The notes: generated by a model not told the origin, from the sequence alone. A stretch of DNA of 64,000 nucleotides from Psychromonas sp. SP041 (GCF_000470315.2 NZ_CBRF02000007.1:62001-126000); one strand, 5' to 3'; counted from the first letter of the stretch, positions 1-9,413 are shown. Translations and numbers: made by a program.

Positions 1-146
1 GGAGATATTTGCCCTGCATTGGCAAAACTTGTTTCATTAGCAACGCTTGATTGTCTGTCAACTACCGTGACATCATGTCCAGACTTAGCTAAATACCAAG
101 CACTCGTTACGCCTATTACACCAGAACCTAATATTAAAACTTTCAT
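1..146 (-). CDS. dadA: D-amino-acid dehydrogenase small subunit DadA, N-terminal part (cut by window edge)
   Basis: Reading leftwards from an ATG at 146, the 48 visible residues begin [19 protein letters not shown]. This is a GxGxxG FAD-binding Rossmann motif (residues 7-12), followed by the VVDR strand end and an [11 protein letters not shown] stretch that is characteristic of DadA. The enzyme oxidises D-amino acids, mainly D-alanine, to 2-oxo acids and passes electrons into the respiratory chain at the inner membrane. GGGA lies just upstream as a ribosome-binding site. The remaining roughly 370 residues are outside the window, so intactness cannot be judged. Another DAO-family oxidase is possible but the ANAGQIS signature makes that unlikely. 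Confidence 0.85.
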   Translation of the reverse strand, partial: MKVLILGSGVIGVTSAWYLAKSGHDVTVVDRQSSVANETSFANAGQIS

Positions 147-795
147 TTTTATCCCAAAATAATCATCAATTCGAAGACACATCATAGATGATATTCACAA
201 TTATTAATGATTGTATTTACAGTTGTTTCAGCATAAAAAACTAAAATAAAACCAAAATTAGCATTTTAATCTGAAAAATGCAGTAGAACTAGGAGGTTAG
301 ACAATATTTAACCAATATGGAATCATCATTGAAACAGTAAAGTAACATTAAATAAACATAGGTAATAAGATTGTGTTATTTATGTTGATGATGACTTAAA
401 TAAAGCTTTAATTATAGGTGCATCGTTATAAAAATGAGGCTCTGTGGTAATGGTAATGGTTAGGGCTGAAGAACTAATGTCGATACATTCGCTTTATATA
501 TGAAGTATTGAATTACATGACGTAAGACGGTTATGTTTGATTTTACTTGGCCTTTAAAACCATCAAATAACTATTTAGCGCCATTTAACTCCACTGTCAC
601 TTTTAACTCGTTCAGATACCTGCTTTTAATAACAGCTTCTGATGTATAAGAGAGATGCAGATATTTAAGTCAATACCTGCATTTGACAGTTTCAAAGTTC
701 AAAGTTCAAAGTTCAAAGTTCAAAGTTCAATATTTAATAGAGTAATACCATCGTTAAAGTGATGTCGAAATTACAATAATCAAGGAGAACGTTGA
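147..795. other. Intergenic region between divergent dadA and the SDR gene
   Basis: This stretch of about 650 bases separates two divergent genes. I see no convincing reading frame, tRNA or hairpin terminator in it. Its one clear structure is the heptamer tandem repeat at 691-730. It presumably holds the promoters of both genes, but no strong sigma-70 match stands out. Confidence 0.5.
691..730. repeat. Heptanucleotide tandem repeat (TTCAAAG, 5.7 copies)
   Basis: Five perfect head-to-tail copies of TTCAAAG are followed by a partial sixth (TTCAA). The tract ends 65 bases before the start codon of the SDR gene at 796. A seven-base period does not preserve a reading frame and the tract is non-coding, so copy-number change would alter promoter spacing rather than a protein. 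Confidence 0.95.
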
Positions 796-1545
796 ATGGC
801 TTTTCAAGTGCTTAATCATTCGGTTGTGTTAGTCACCGGTGGCTCTCGAGGTATTGGAGCCGCGACTGCAAAACACCTTGCTAAGTTAGGTTATGCCGTT
901 TGTGTTAATTATAGTGCAAATGAAACGGCAGCACATCACGTTGTATCTGACATCGAAAAAGAAGGCGGTAAAGCCATTGCAGTGCAAGCTGATGTTTCGA
1001 ATGAAGATGACGTTATTCGCCTTTTTAATACACTTGATAATACTTTAGGCCCAGTGACACACTTAGTGAATAATGCTGGTATTTTATTACCGCAGATGCG
1101 TGTTGTTGATATGTCAGCTGAACGAATTAATAAAGTACTGATGATCAATGTAACCAGCTATTTTTTATGTTGTAGAGAAGCGATTAAACGAATGAAAAAT
1201 GGTGGGGCAATTGTTAATGTTTCTTCCGCTGCATCAAGGTTAGGGTCTCCTTTCGAATATGTGGACTATGCCGCATCAAAAGGGGCAATAGACACCTTAA
1301 CAACTGGGTTATCACTTGAAGTGGCGAAAGATAATATTCGCGTTAATTGTGTCCGTCCTGGGTTTATTGATACGACTATGCACGCTGATGGTGGAGAAGC
1401 AGATCGTATCGAACGTGTTAAACATTTAATCCCACTTCAACGAGGTGGTCGACCAGAAGAGGTTGCTGCATCAATTGCATTTCTGTTATCACATGACGCG
1501 TCTTATATTACTGGAACCTTTATTGATTTAGCAGGAGGTAAATAG
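796..1545 (+). CDS. SDR-family oxidoreductase (FabG-like)
   Basis: This is a 249-residue classical short-chain dehydrogenase/reductase. It has the cofactor motif TGGSRGIG (residues 14-21), the NNAG structural motif (92-95), the active-site serine in NVSS (141-144) and the Tyr158-x3-Lys162 catalytic pair. Length and motif spacing match NAD(P)-dependent ketoreductases of the FabG type. It is not the housekeeping fabG, which lies in the fatty-acid cluster at 35311. AAGGAG sits a good distance before the ATG. It stands alone, facing away from dadA and ending at a hairpin shared with the trp-yciB operon. The substrate cannot be deduced from sequence. Confidence 0.85.
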   Translation: MAFQVLNHSVVLVTGGSRGIGAATAKHLAKLGYAVCVNYSANETAAHHVVSDIEKEGGKAIAVQADVSNEDDVIRLFNTLDNTLGPVTHLVNNAGILLPQMRVVDMSAERINKVLMINVTSYFLCCREAIKRMKNGGAIVNVSSAASRLGSPFEYVDYAASKGAIDTLTTGLSLEVAKDNIRVNCVRPGFIDTTMHADGGEADRIERVKHLIPLQRGGRPEEVAASIAFLLSHDASYITGTFIDLAGGK

Positions 1546-1615
1546 GCGATTAATAGTTAATAGGGAAAGTAAGTAGGAAGAGGGAGTAGGGTTAATGTCG
1601 AGGCTTTTAAATAAA

Positions 1616-1644
1616 AAATCCGATGTATTAACGACATCGGATTT
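1616..1644. terminator. Bidirectional rho-independent terminator between the SDR gene and yciB
   Basis: An 11-bp perfect stem (AAATCCGATGT / ACATCGGATTT) with a 7-base loop lies between two convergent genes. On the minus strand it is followed by a run of T residues, so it is the probable end of the trp-yciB transcript. It can also stop the SDR transcript. Confidence 0.85.
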
Positions 1645-1679
1645 CTATTTACACAATAATTAAAGAGTTTCCAGAGGGA

Positions 1680-2249
1680 TTACTCAGACTCTTTGTTAGT
1701 CTCTACTTCTGTTTTTTCTTTGTCTTTTGGTAGGTACTTATAAATATAAACACCACTGAATAGGGTGAACACTAATGTCGCTCCCATTAATCCAAAGACT
1801 TTAAAGTTTACCCAGACTTCTTGAGGCAAACTAAATGCAACATAGATATTAAGTAAGCTAAGTGCAATAAAGAAAAGAGCCCAAGCAATATTTAAATTAT
1901 TCCAGACTTTATCAGGCAAGGTGATTTCTTTACCTAGCATCTGTTTAATGATTGGCTTTTTAAAGATGAATTGACTCGCTAACAGTGCAACTGCAAACAA
2001 TGCGTAGATGAAGGTGACTTTCCATTTGATAAACACATCATCGTGTAAAATCAACGTTAATGTGCCGAATACAAAGACCATTATAAAGGTAATCACTTGC
2101 ATTTTTTCAACTTTACCGTGCTTAAAGTAGTTATAAGCCAGCAATAAACCTGTGGTTACGATCAATGATCCCGTTGCCGCATAAATGTCGACCATTTTAT
2201 AAACGGCAAAAAAGATAATTAGCGGTATAAATTCAAGCAATTGTTTCAT
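1680..2249 (-). CDS. yciB: Inner-membrane septation protein YciB (IspZ family)
   Basis: This 189-residue protein has about five hydrophobic segments (near residues 8-25, 28-42, 52-68, 80-95, 120-140 and 150-172, some probably re-entrant) and a charged C-terminal tail rich in Lys and Glu. It matches the YciB/IspZ family, inner-membrane proteins linked to envelope integrity and division. The conserved [12 protein letters not shown] segment preceding the fourth hydrophobic region is a family hallmark. It begins about 27 bases after the trpA stop on the same strand, so it probably shares the trp transcript or uses a promoter inside trpA. yciB also lies near the trp operon in E. coli. Confidence 0.9.
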   Translation of the reverse strand: MKQLLEFIPLIIFFAVYKMVDIYAATGSLIVTTGLLLAYNYFKHGKVEKMQVITFIMVFVFGTLTLILHDDVFIKWKVTFIYALFAVALLASQFIFKKPIIKQMLGKEITLPDKVWNNLNIAWALFFIALSLLNIYVAFSLPQEVWVNFKVFGLMGATLVFTLFSGVYIYKYLPKDKEKTEVETNKESE

Positions 2250-2276
2250 GAAACTCTCTTCTTTAAAGTGAATAGG

Positions 2277-3101
2277 TTATTTAATAGTGGCTGCTTTCAT
2301 TGCACTGATAAAGTCAGACATTTCTGTTTTCATTTTATCTGGGTTATCAAGATTACGTTCAATCACCTTAACCACTGCTGAGCCTGAAATAGCACCTGCT
2401 GCTCCAGATTTAATGGCATTAGCAACTTGCTCTGGTTGTGAAATACCAAACCCTAACAATGAAGGAGGAGCATTATACTCACCTAATGTTTCAAGCATAT
2501 GTTCAACCGGCATACCTGCTTTTGCATCTGCGCCAGTCACACCCGCTCGGCTTAGTAGATAAGTATAACCTTGACCATATTCTGCAACTTGCTGCAATGT
2601 TGCTTTATCACCGTTAGGTGGGGCAATAAATATTTGTTGTAAACCAAATTTTTCAGCTGCTGCACGATACGGAGCACTTTCGTGTAAAGGAACATCTGCG
2701 ATTAAAATAGAATCAACACCAGCTTCTTTACAACGTTGGTAAAAGTTCTCAATACCGTTACGGAACACCAAGTTTACATATAACAATAAACCAATTGGCA
2801 CTTCAGGGTATTCAGCACGAACTTCTTTAATGATTTCAAAACAAACCTGCGGTGTCGTACCTGCTTCTAATGCACGAATTGATGCGTCTTGAATTACAGT
2901 ACCGTCAGCCACTGGATCCGAAAATGGAATACCTAACTCTAAAGCATCAGCACCCGCTTCAACCAATGTTTTGATGATACTTAAAGATTGATCACGGTTT
3001 GGATCGCCAATAGTAACAAAAGGAACAAAAGCCCCTTCGTTTTTAGCGGCTAAACGTTCAAATAAGTCTGCATAACGTGTTGTTTGTAGATCATAAGTCA
3101 T
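2277..3101 (-). CDS. trpA: Tryptophan synthase alpha chain
   Basis: This 274-residue TIM-barrel subunit cleaves indole-3-glycerol phosphate to indole and glyceraldehyde 3-phosphate in the cytoplasm and channels indole to TrpB. The segment [14 protein letters not shown] (54-67) holds Glu55 and Asp66, equivalent to the catalytic Glu49 and Asp60 of the E. coli enzyme. The start codon overlaps the trpB stop by one base (TAATG), so translation is coupled. Length is normal for the family (E. coli 268). Confidence 0.97.
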   Translation of the reverse strand: MTYDLQTTRYADLFERLAAKNEGAFVPFVTIGDPNRDQSLSIIKTLVEAGADALELGIPFSDPVADGTVIQDASIRALEAGTTPQVCFEIIKEVRAEYPEVPIGLLLYVNLVFRNGIENFYQRCKEAGVDSILIADVPLHESAPYRAAAEKFGLQQIFIAPPNGDKATLQQVAEYGQGYTYLLSRAGVTGADAKAGMPVEHMLETLGEYNAPPSLLGFGISQPEQVANAIKSGAAGAISGSAVVKVIERNLDNPDKMKTEMSDFISAMKAATIK

Positions 3102-4288
3102 TAGATCAGGCCTCTTTTTTCGAAAATATCAGCAACAGTGAAAATATCTTTATCACCACGTCCAGATAAGTTAACAATAATCACTTGCTCTTTGTCATCT
3201 TCTTCAATGATTTTTAGTGCGTGCGCTAATGCATGTGCAGACTCTAAAGCAGGGATGATACCTTCTTGCTCCGCGAGTGCTTTAAATGCCATTAATGCTT
3301 CATCATCAGTAGCGTTCACATACTGTGCTCGACCTGTTTTTGCTAGATGTGCGTGTTGCGGACCAACAGATGGAAAATCAAGACCCGCTGAAATTGAATA
3401 TGACTCTTGAATTTGACCTTGTTCATCTTGCATCATTAATGATTTCATACCGAAGAAAATGCCGTCAGTACCACACGCGATAGGGCAACCATGCTCACCT
3501 GTTTCAATACCGTGGCCACCAGGTTCAACGCCAATCAACTCAACCCCTTCGTCATCAATAAAGTCGCTGAAAATACCAATTGCATTTGAACCGCCACCAA
3601 CACAAGCAATGACTTTATCAGGCAAAATACCTTCTTTACGTAGACATTGAATTTTTGATTCTTCACCAATTACTTTTTGGTATTCACGCACAATCGTCGG
3701 GAATGGGTGTGGTCCAGCCGCAGTACCTAATAAATAATGTGAGGTATCGTAACTACCAGCCCAGTCACGCAATGCTTCATTACACGCGTCTTTTAAGGTT
3801 GCAGAACCCGATGTTACAGGAATAACTTCTGCGCCCATTAAGCGCATTCTAAACATGTTTGGCTTTTGGCGTTCGCAATCTACTGCGCCCATGTAAATAC
3901 GGCATTTTAGCCCTAATAGTGCGCAAGCTAACGCTGTTGCAACACCGTGTTGGCCTGCACCTGTTTCAGCAATAATTTCAGTTTTACCCATACGTTTTGC
4001 TAATAGCGCTTGTCCTAGTACTTGGTTAGTTTTATGTGCACCACCGTGTAATAAGTCCTCACGTTTAAGGTATAGTTTAGTCTTTTTACCTTTTGTTAAA
4101 TTACGACACAATGTTAACGGAGTAGGGCGTCCTGCATACTCTGTTAATAATTCTTGTAATTCAGCATTAAAAGCATCATCTGTTTGTGCTTTTAAAAATT
4201 CTGCTTCAAGTTGTTGTAATGCTGGGACCAAAATTTGTGGTACGTACATACCACCAAAGTCACCAAAATAAGCGTCTAACGTTTTCAT
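3101..4288 (-). CDS. trpB: Tryptophan synthase beta chain
   Basis: This 395-residue PLP enzyme condenses indole with serine to form tryptophan. HKTN (85-88) holds Lys86, the PLP Schiff-base lysine. The GAGQHG substrate loop follows near residue 110 and the phosphate-binding GGGSNA loop lies near residue 231. It works as an alpha2-beta2 complex with TrpA, encoded immediately downstream with a one-base overlap. About 80 bases separate it from trpCF, the largest gap inside the operon; I see no hairpin terminator there. Confidence 0.98.
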   Translation of the reverse strand: MKTLDAYFGDFGGMYVPQILVPALQQLEAEFLKAQTDDAFNAELQELLTEYAGRPTPLTLCRNLTKGKKTKLYLKREDLLHGGAHKTNQVLGQALLAKRMGKTEIIAETGAGQHGVATALACALLGLKCRIYMGAVDCERQKPNMFRMRLMGAEVIPVTSGSATLKDACNEALRDWAGSYDTSHYLLGTAAGPHPFPTIVREYQKVIGEESKIQCLRKEGILPDKVIACVGGGSNAIGIFSDFIDDEGVELIGVEPGGHGIETGEHGCPIACGTDGIFFGMKSLMMQDEQGQIQESYSISAGLDFPSVGPQHAHLAKTGRAQYVNATDDEALMAFKALAEQEGIIPALESAHALAHALKIIEEDDKEQVIIVNLSGRGDKDIFTVADIFEKRGLI

Positions 4289-4371
4289 GTTTTTTTACCT
4301 TCTAATGCGTTTATTACTGCATGTTTCTTATCATGAGCCATGATTATGTCTTCATGACTATCGCTTCATGC

Positions 4372-5793
4372 CTATCGTTTCATGTAACGACGTATTGCTG
4401 AGAAACTACGATTTAATTTGTCTGCGTCTTTTTTACCTGGGGCAGATTCCACACCTGAATTAAAGTCTAATCCTGCACAGCCTATTAATGCTGCTTGTTG
4501 TGCATTTTCAGGTGTTAAACCACCGGCTAATATAATTTTACTTTTATCAATATCGAGTAATTTATCTTGTTGTGCAGTAAGCAGTGACCAATCAAATACT
4601 TTACCGGTACCGCCACTTTGCGTACCAACACGTGTATCTAATATATGTTTACTGACATTATATTTTTCAAATTCTGGCAAGCTATCGCTGATGCCATGGG
4701 CTTTCCAAATCTCACAGCTTTTAGGTAATACTGTTAATAGCTCTTTAATGTATTTTGGTGTTTCATCACCATGTAACTGCACTGCGCTTAACCCTAAGCT
4801 TTTAGCGGTGTAGGCGATTAACTCAATTTCTTCATTTTGGAATACACCGACGTACATTAATGGTGCGCCCAACATGACTAAACGAGCTTGTTCTAATGCA
4901 ACAAAACGAGGTGATTTTTCAACAAAAATTAAGCCACCATAAACTGCGCCCGCTTTATGGACATCTGCTGCATCACGTGCGTGAGTTAATCCACACACTT
5001 TATTTTCGCCTAAAATAAGTTGTCTACAAGCTCGGTCAATATTGGGTTGAGACATAATAGAGCTACCGACTAAAAATCCATTCGCAAATTGACTTAGTTC
5101 TTTCACTTGCTGGTGGTTGTAAATCCCCGATTCTGAGATGACGATACGGTCTGCAGGGATTTTTACTGCTAGCTCTTTAGTACGGTTTAAATCGATACTA
5201 AGATCACGTAAGTCTCTATTGTTAATACCAATTACTTTAGCATTGAGCGCTATTGCTCGAACTAGTTCATGTTCATTACTGACTTCGGTTAACACACCCA
5301 TATTTAAGCTATGTGCGGTATCACGATAAGCTTGGTAAGCATCATCATCTAACACAGAGAGCATTAATAAAATTGCATCTGCGTTGTAATGGCGCGCTAA
5401 GTAAATTTGGTATGGGTCAACAATGAAGTCTTTACAGATAACAGGTTGAGTGACTTGCTCACGTACTTTATTAATGTACTCAAAGTCACCTTGAAAGTAT
5501 TTTGTATCCGTTAGCACTGAAATAGCTGATGCGTAGTTTTTATAAACGCCTGCTATTAAGTCTAAATCGAAATCTTCACGTATTAGGCCTTTTGATGGAG
5601 AGGCTTTTTTACATTCAAGAATAAAAACACTTTTATCTTGGTCTAGTGCTTGGTAAAAGTGGCGATCGCTTTCTACTAGTTCGTCTTTAAATTTAATTAA
5701 AGGTTGCTGTTGTTTTTTTTCTTCAACCCATAGCAACTTGTCATCAACAATTTTGCCTAAAATAGTATCTTGTAAACTTTGATCGTTAAGCAT
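4372..5793 (-). CDS. trpCF: Bifunctional indole-3-glycerol-phosphate synthase / phosphoribosylanthranilate isomerase
   Basis: This is a two-domain fusion of 473 residues. The N-terminal IGPS half carries ILECKKASPSKG (58-69) with the catalytic Glu and Lys. The C-terminal PRAI half starts near residue 265 at KVCGLT, whose Cys is the general base. Together they convert phosphoribosylanthranilate to indole-3-glycerol phosphate. I choose the ATG at 5793 rather than an upstream in-frame TTG at 5808 because GGAG lies at ideal spacing before it. That leaves an 8-base overlap with trpD. The trpC-trpF fusion is typical of enteric and Vibrio-type gammaproteobacteria. Confidence 0.96.
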   Translation of the reverse strand: MLNDQSLQDTILGKIVDDKLLWVEEKKQQQPLIKFKDELVESDRHFYQALDQDKSVFILECKKASPSKGLIREDFDLDLIAGVYKNYASAISVLTDTKYFQGDFEYINKVREQVTQPVICKDFIVDPYQIYLARHYNADAILLMLSVLDDDAYQAYRDTAHSLNMGVLTEVSNEHELVRAIALNAKVIGINNRDLRDLSIDLNRTKELAVKIPADRIVISESGIYNHQQVKELSQFANGFLVGSSIMSQPNIDRACRQLILGENKVCGLTHARDAADVHKAGAVYGGLIFVEKSPRFVALEQARLVMLGAPLMYVGVFQNEEIELIAYTAKSLGLSAVQLHGDETPKYIKELLTVLPKSCEIWKAHGISDSLPEFEKYNVSKHILDTRVGTQSGGTGKVFDWSLLTAQQDKLLDIDKSKIILAGGLTPENAQQAALIGCAGLDFNSGVESAPGKKDADKLNRSFSAIRRYMKR

Positions 5794-6808
5794 TGCTTTG
5801 CTCCGCAAGTTGTTTTAATAGTGAGAGAGGTTGACCTGATTGCATGCTTGCTAATGCCATTTCTGTACCTTGTTTAAAGTTATCTGCTTTACCGTTTAAC
5901 ACGAGTAGCGCAGATACGTTAATTGCGACAGCAGCTTGTTGAGCCGCGGTGCCTTTACCTTGTAAAATTTGTTCTATGATGACTTTGTTTTCTTCTGGTG
6001 TGCCACCAAAGATGCTCTCAACAGGGTAGTAATCAACGCCGAAATCTTCCGGTGTTAATGTGTATTCTGTTATTTCACCGTTATGTAATTCAGCGACCTG
6101 AGTGCTGCCATGTAAAGCGACTTCATCTAAACCACTGCCATACACGACCATGACACGTTTCATGCCTAATTGTTGGTGTACTTTTGCAATCGGTAACAAT
6201 AACTCTGGTGCATAAACACCCATTAATTCAAAATCAGGACGTGCCGGATTCACTAATGGACCGAGCACATTGAATATTGAACGTGTTTTTAATGCTGCTC
6301 GAACGGGCGCTGCAAAACGCATTCCTGCGTGGTAACTTGGCGCAAAAATGAAACAAACGTTCAAATCATCTAAACATTGACGTGCTGTTTCTGGTGACAT
6401 TTCAAGATTAATACCAAAAGCCGCTAATAAGTCAGAAGAGCCTGACTTACTTGAAACACTACGACTACCATGTTTACAGACTTTAACACCACAGGCTGCT
6501 GCCACAAATGCGCTCGCTGTTGAAATGTTAATGGTGCCTAGACCATCTCCGCCTGTGCCAACGATATCTGTAAAAGGATAATCAGGACGCGGAAACTTTT
6601 TAGCTTGCGCTAAGAGAGCTTTGGCTGCCCCTGTTATTTCAGTCGGTGTTTCACCTTTTATTTTTAGTGCCGTTAAGACTGACCCTAATACGATGGGATC
6701 GATTTCGCCTGAAACAACTTGTTCAAAAAATGCCTGACTTTGTTGCTCGCTGAGCCCTTCACCTTGATAAAGCTTTTCTAAGGTCGGTTGTACATCATAT
6801 TGGCTCAT
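5786..6808 (-). CDS. trpD: Anthranilate phosphoribosyltransferase
   Basis: This 340-residue enzyme transfers phosphoribose from PRPP to anthranilate. It shows the PRPP-binding GTGGDG loop (84-89), followed by the STAS segment and the KHGSRSVSSKSGSSDLL signature (112-128). Unlike E. coli, where trpG and trpD are fused, it is a separate gene whose start overlaps the trpG stop by one base (TAATG). It overlaps trpCF by 8 bases at its 3' end. Confidence 0.97.
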   Translation of the reverse strand: MSQYDVQPTLEKLYQGEGLSEQQSQAFFEQVVSGEIDPIVLGSVLTALKIKGETPTEITGAAKALLAQAKKFPRPDYPFTDIVGTGGDGLGTINISTASAFVAAACGVKVCKHGSRSVSSKSGSSDLLAAFGINLEMSPETARQCLDDLNVCFIFAPSYHAGMRFAAPVRAALKTRSIFNVLGPLVNPARPDFELMGVYAPELLLPIAKVHQQLGMKRVMVVYGSGLDEVALHGSTQVAELHNGEITEYTLTPEDFGVDYYPVESIFGGTPEENKVIIEQILQGKGTAAQQAAVAINVSALLVLNGKADNFKQGTEMALASMQSGQPLSLLKQLAEQSNA

Positions 6809-7437
6809 TATTTGTTCTCCGTTGCAGTCAGTAAGTTGAGACTGTTTTCTAAAAGCTGTGCACCTTCACAAGTTAAAATGGATTCAGGGTGAAATTGAAA
6901 ACCGATCACCTTATCTTGTTGATGATAAATCGACATGCACATACCGTTATATTGTGCCACGATTTCAAGTGAAGCGGGAACTGATGTACCCACTAAAGAG
7001 TGATAACGTGCAACAGATAGCGGTTGTGATAGTCCTGCGAACATTTTGTCAGCACAATGTTCAATTAAAGAGGATTTACCATGTTGTATTTCGTCTGCTT
7101 GGCCAACGACACCACCGTATTGTTCTATTAATGCTTGGTGACCTAAACATATCCCTAAAATAGGCACTTGGCCTTTACATAAAGTGATTAAATCGATCAT
7201 ACAACCCGCAGCACTTGGTGTTCCTGGACCTGGTGATAACACTAAAACAACTTCACCTTCACAAGCATCAATGTGTGCTTTAATTTGTTCTGCGCTTTGG
7301 TTATTGCGATAAATCTTAACGGGATAACCTGCGGTTTTAAATTGATCCACTAAGTTGTAAGTAAATGAGTCAAAGTTATCAAGAAAAAATAAGGTCGCTT
7401 TAAGCGTTTGGTTGATTTTATTAGTTTGAGTTGTCAT
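6808..7437 (-). CDS. trpG: Anthranilate synthase component II (glutamine amidotransferase)
   Basis: This is a 209-residue class I glutamine amidotransferase. LGICLGHQ holds the nucleophile Cys97, and FQFHPES (181-187) holds His183 and Glu185 of the triad. It supplies ammonia to TrpE. The first 14 or so residues precede the usual FLDNFDSFTYN start of the domain, so a slightly later start is possible, but no better start codon with a ribosome-binding site is visible. Four bases separate it from trpE. pabA-type amidotransferases are similar; the operon context fixes it as trpG. Confidence 0.95.
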   Translation of the reverse strand: MTTQTNKINQTLKATLFFLDNFDSFTYNLVDQFKTAGYPVKIYRNNQSAEQIKAHIDACEGEVVLVLSPGPGTPSAAGCMIDLITLCKGQVPILGICLGHQALIEQYGGVVGQADEIQHGKSSLIEHCADKMFAGLSQPLSVARYHSLVGTSVPASLEIVAQYNGMCMSIYHQQDKVIGFQFHPESILTCEGAQLLENSLNLLTATENK

Positions 7438-7441
7438 GACC

Positions 7442-9076
7442 TTATTCCCCTTGCTTAGTGGCTGTGTCGTTAACTGCTGACGTTACTTTGGTTGACGTTA
7501 CGTTAGCTAATGTTGTTCCGTGAGCTAATGCGACTGCATTTAATACGGCAGCGGCTTTACTACGTGTTTCATCTGCTTCAAGCTGAGGGACTGAATCATA
7601 AACAACACCGGCACCTGCTTGTGCTTGTGCAATACCATCTTTTACAAAAGCAGAACGAATAACAATACAGCTATCCATATCACCATTACCGTTAATGTAA
7701 CCAACAGCGCCGCCATAACTACCACGACGTTTTTTCTCGACTTTTCGGACTAGATTAGACGCACTTATTTTCGGTGCACCGACTAAGGTGCCCATGTTCA
7801 TACAAGCTTGATAAGCGTGTAGTGCATCTAAATCACTGCGTAATTTACCCACAACACGTGACACCAAGTGCATAACATGACTGTAACGGTCAACTTGTAA
7901 TAGTTCAGCAACGTGGCGTGTTCCAGGTTCACTAATGCGTGCAACATCATTACGTGCTAAATCAACTAACATAAGGTGTTCAGAGGTTTCTTTTTTATCT
8001 AAACGTAACTCTAATTCTAAGCGGCCATCTAAATCTTTATTGATAGTGCCATCTTTATTAAAACCACGACGACGCGTGCCTGCAATAGGGTAAATTTCAA
8101 CATCTTGTGTTTCTTGTGTAAATTTAATTGCGCTCTCTGGTGAGGCTCCAAATAAGATGAAATCACTGTCCTTTAAATAAAACATGTAAGGACTTGGATT
8201 GGTTTCTTTTAGTTTTTGGTAAGCTGAAATTGGATCTGGACAAGGTAATGAGAAACTACGAGAAGGCACCACTTGAAAAATGTCACCTTTGACGATATTG
8301 GTTTTGAGTTGCTTTACGATGTCGCAATATTCTGCATCTGAGACATCAACTGAAACTTTCGCATCAATGGTTATTTGCTGGTTAATAGGAGCGATGAAGT
8401 TATCGCATAGGCCTTGTAATTCAGCAATGCGTTGGGTAATTCTAAGTTCGCTTTCATCTGAATATAAACCACCAAAAATACTGCCTAATATTTCACCCTG
8501 TTGAGTTTGATGATCGTGAATCATTAATGTTTCTGCTACATAAAAAACATAATCAGGCGTGGTGTTCTCACCATCAGGCACCTCTATTAATTGCTCAAAA
8601 GTAGCAATAAAGTCATAGGCAAATACGCCACCTAAAAATAACGCTTCTGAATGTGCAGAACGTTTTTTGATACGGTCAACTAAACAACGTATGGCATCCA
8701 TTGGAGAAGCTGATTTTAAACGTTGGTCTTCATCGCCACTAGTATCAGATTGTGGAAAAGTGAGTTGTAATTGGCTTGGTGTTTGACCAGTAATGAGCTG
8801 TGTTGAAAATTTTGGTGCAATGAAGGTGAGAAGATCTTTACCGTTATCGGTTAATGCTTCTAGTGTGACCACTAAACCTTGGCAAGTCAGTTTCAAACAG
8901 GCATCAACAAGTAGCAAACTTTTTAAATGTTCTTTACTTTCAATCTCTGCTGAGTCGAACAGTAAGTGATGGTCGCTATCTGCACTGATTTGTTGAAATA
9001 ATCCTAGTGAATCTTGGATGTAACTGCAGGGTGCTTCAATGGTTTTTAATACGCCAATTGGGTGTAGAGTATTCAT
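7442..9076 (-). CDS. trpE: Anthranilate synthase component I
   Basis: This 544-residue chorismate-using enzyme makes anthranilate with ammonia from TrpG. The N-terminal LLFDSAEIESK segment (about 38-48) matches the LLESAEIxSK tryptophan feedback site of TrpE. The C-terminal chorismate-binding domain includes PIAGTRRRG and DLARNDVAR. The last 25 or so residues form a Thr/Val/Ser-rich tail that is longer than usual. It is the first structural gene of the operon, preceded by the trpL leader and attenuator. Confidence 0.97.
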   Translation of the reverse strand: MNTLHPIGVLKTIEAPCSYIQDSLGLFQQISADSDHHLLFDSAEIESKEHLKSLLLVDACLKLTCQGLVVTLEALTDNGKDLLTFIAPKFSTQLITGQTPSQLQLTFPQSDTSGDEDQRLKSASPMDAIRCLVDRIKKRSAHSEALFLGGVFAYDFIATFEQLIEVPDGENTTPDYVFYVAETLMIHDHQTQQGEILGSIFGGLYSDESELRITQRIAELQGLCDNFIAPINQQITIDAKVSVDVSDAEYCDIVKQLKTNIVKGDIFQVVPSRSFSLPCPDPISAYQKLKETNPSPYMFYLKDSDFILFGASPESAIKFTQETQDVEIYPIAGTRRRGFNKDGTINKDLDGRLELELRLDKKETSEHLMLVDLARNDVARISEPGTRHVAELLQVDRYSHVMHLVSRVVGKLRSDLDALHAYQACMNMGTLVGAPKISASNLVRKVEKKRRGSYGGAVGYINGNGDMDSCIVIRSAFVKDGIAQAQAGAGVVYDSVPQLEADETRSKAAAVLNAVALAHGTTLANVTSTKVTSAVNDTATKQGE

Positions 9077-9210
9077 GTTTAAGTCCTTAATAATATAATG
9101 AGCAAATGGTTTTTTATTAGTGTTTTATTTGCCATCGCCAACTAAAGACTGTGTAAAAAATGGTCATTGTCGCCTACCTGTTTATTTTTTGTTTGTTCCA
9201 AATATGAAAA

Positions 9211-9231
9211 AAGCCCGCAAGATGCGAGCTT
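9211..9231 (-). terminator. trp attenuator (segments 3:4)
   Basis: On the minus strand AAGCTCGC pairs with GCGGGCTT (8 bp, one G-U pair) around an ATCTT loop, followed by a run of six T. The 5' arm contains GCTCGC, which can instead pair with GCGAGC at 9276-9281, the antiterminator. This is the classical 3:4 attenuator geometry, 51 bases downstream of the leader stop codon. Confidence 0.88.
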
Positions 9232-9269
9232 TAAAATTGGTTTTCTGGGGAAATTAAATATACAAAAAC

Positions 9270-9294
9270 CTCATTGCTCGCTTATGAGAATGAG
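9270..9294 (-). promoter_or_regulatory. trp leader RNA segments 1 and 2 (pause and antiterminator arms)
   Basis: CTCATT (9289-9294) and AATGAG (9270-9275) form the 1:2 pause hairpin overlapping the end of the leader peptide gene. The adjacent GCGAGC (9276-9281) is complementary to GCTCGC in segment 3. A ribosome stalled at the tandem Trp codons would cover segment 1 and free segment 2 to form the antiterminator. Confidence 0.8.
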
Positions 9295-9335
9295 TGCCAC
9301 CAAGAATCTTTAAGAGTAATTGTATTAAAAATCAT
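9282..9335 (-). CDS. trpL: trp operon leader peptide (17 residues)
   Basis: The minus strand encodes MIFNTITLKDSWWHSFS followed by TAA. Two consecutive TGG codons at positions 12-13 are the tryptophan sensor. The gene lies between the trp promoter and the attenuator, and its stop falls inside the segment 1:2 hairpin. It is too short for routine ORF calling. Its function is regulatory: translation speed over the Trp codons decides whether trpE is transcribed. Confidence 0.9.
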   Translation of the reverse strand: MIFNTITLKDSWWHSFS

Positions 9336-9344
9336 ATATTATGC

Positions 9345-9363
9345 GTCCCGTATTAATTAGGAC
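9345..9363 (-). promoter_or_regulatory. Possible TrpR operator
   Basis: The minus-strand sequence GTCCTAATTAATACGGGAC lies at the expected position, just after the -10 hexamer. Its left half resembles the E. coli trp operator (GTACTAGTTAA); the right half matches poorly and neither CTAG half-site is intact. Position supports it, sequence only partly. Confidence 0.35.
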
Positions 9364-9365
9364 TT

Positions 9366-9394
9366 ATTTTTTTGCATTCTGCTCCTAATGTCAA
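9366..9394 (-). promoter_or_regulatory. trp promoter
   Basis: A perfect -35 TTGACA (9389-9394) is followed at 17 bases by AAAAAT (9366-9371), four of six matches to TATAAT. Predicted initiation near 9358 gives a short leader before the trpL ATG at 9335. The promoter lies in the 79-base gap between trpL and the divergent rnm gene. Confidence 0.65.
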
Positions 9395-9413
9395 GGTTAT
9401 TTTTAGGATATTC

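Noticed and set aside
691-730. CRISPR array
   Set aside because: The units are 7 bases and directly adjacent, with no spacers and no cas genes nearby. The same applies to the other tandem repeats in the window.
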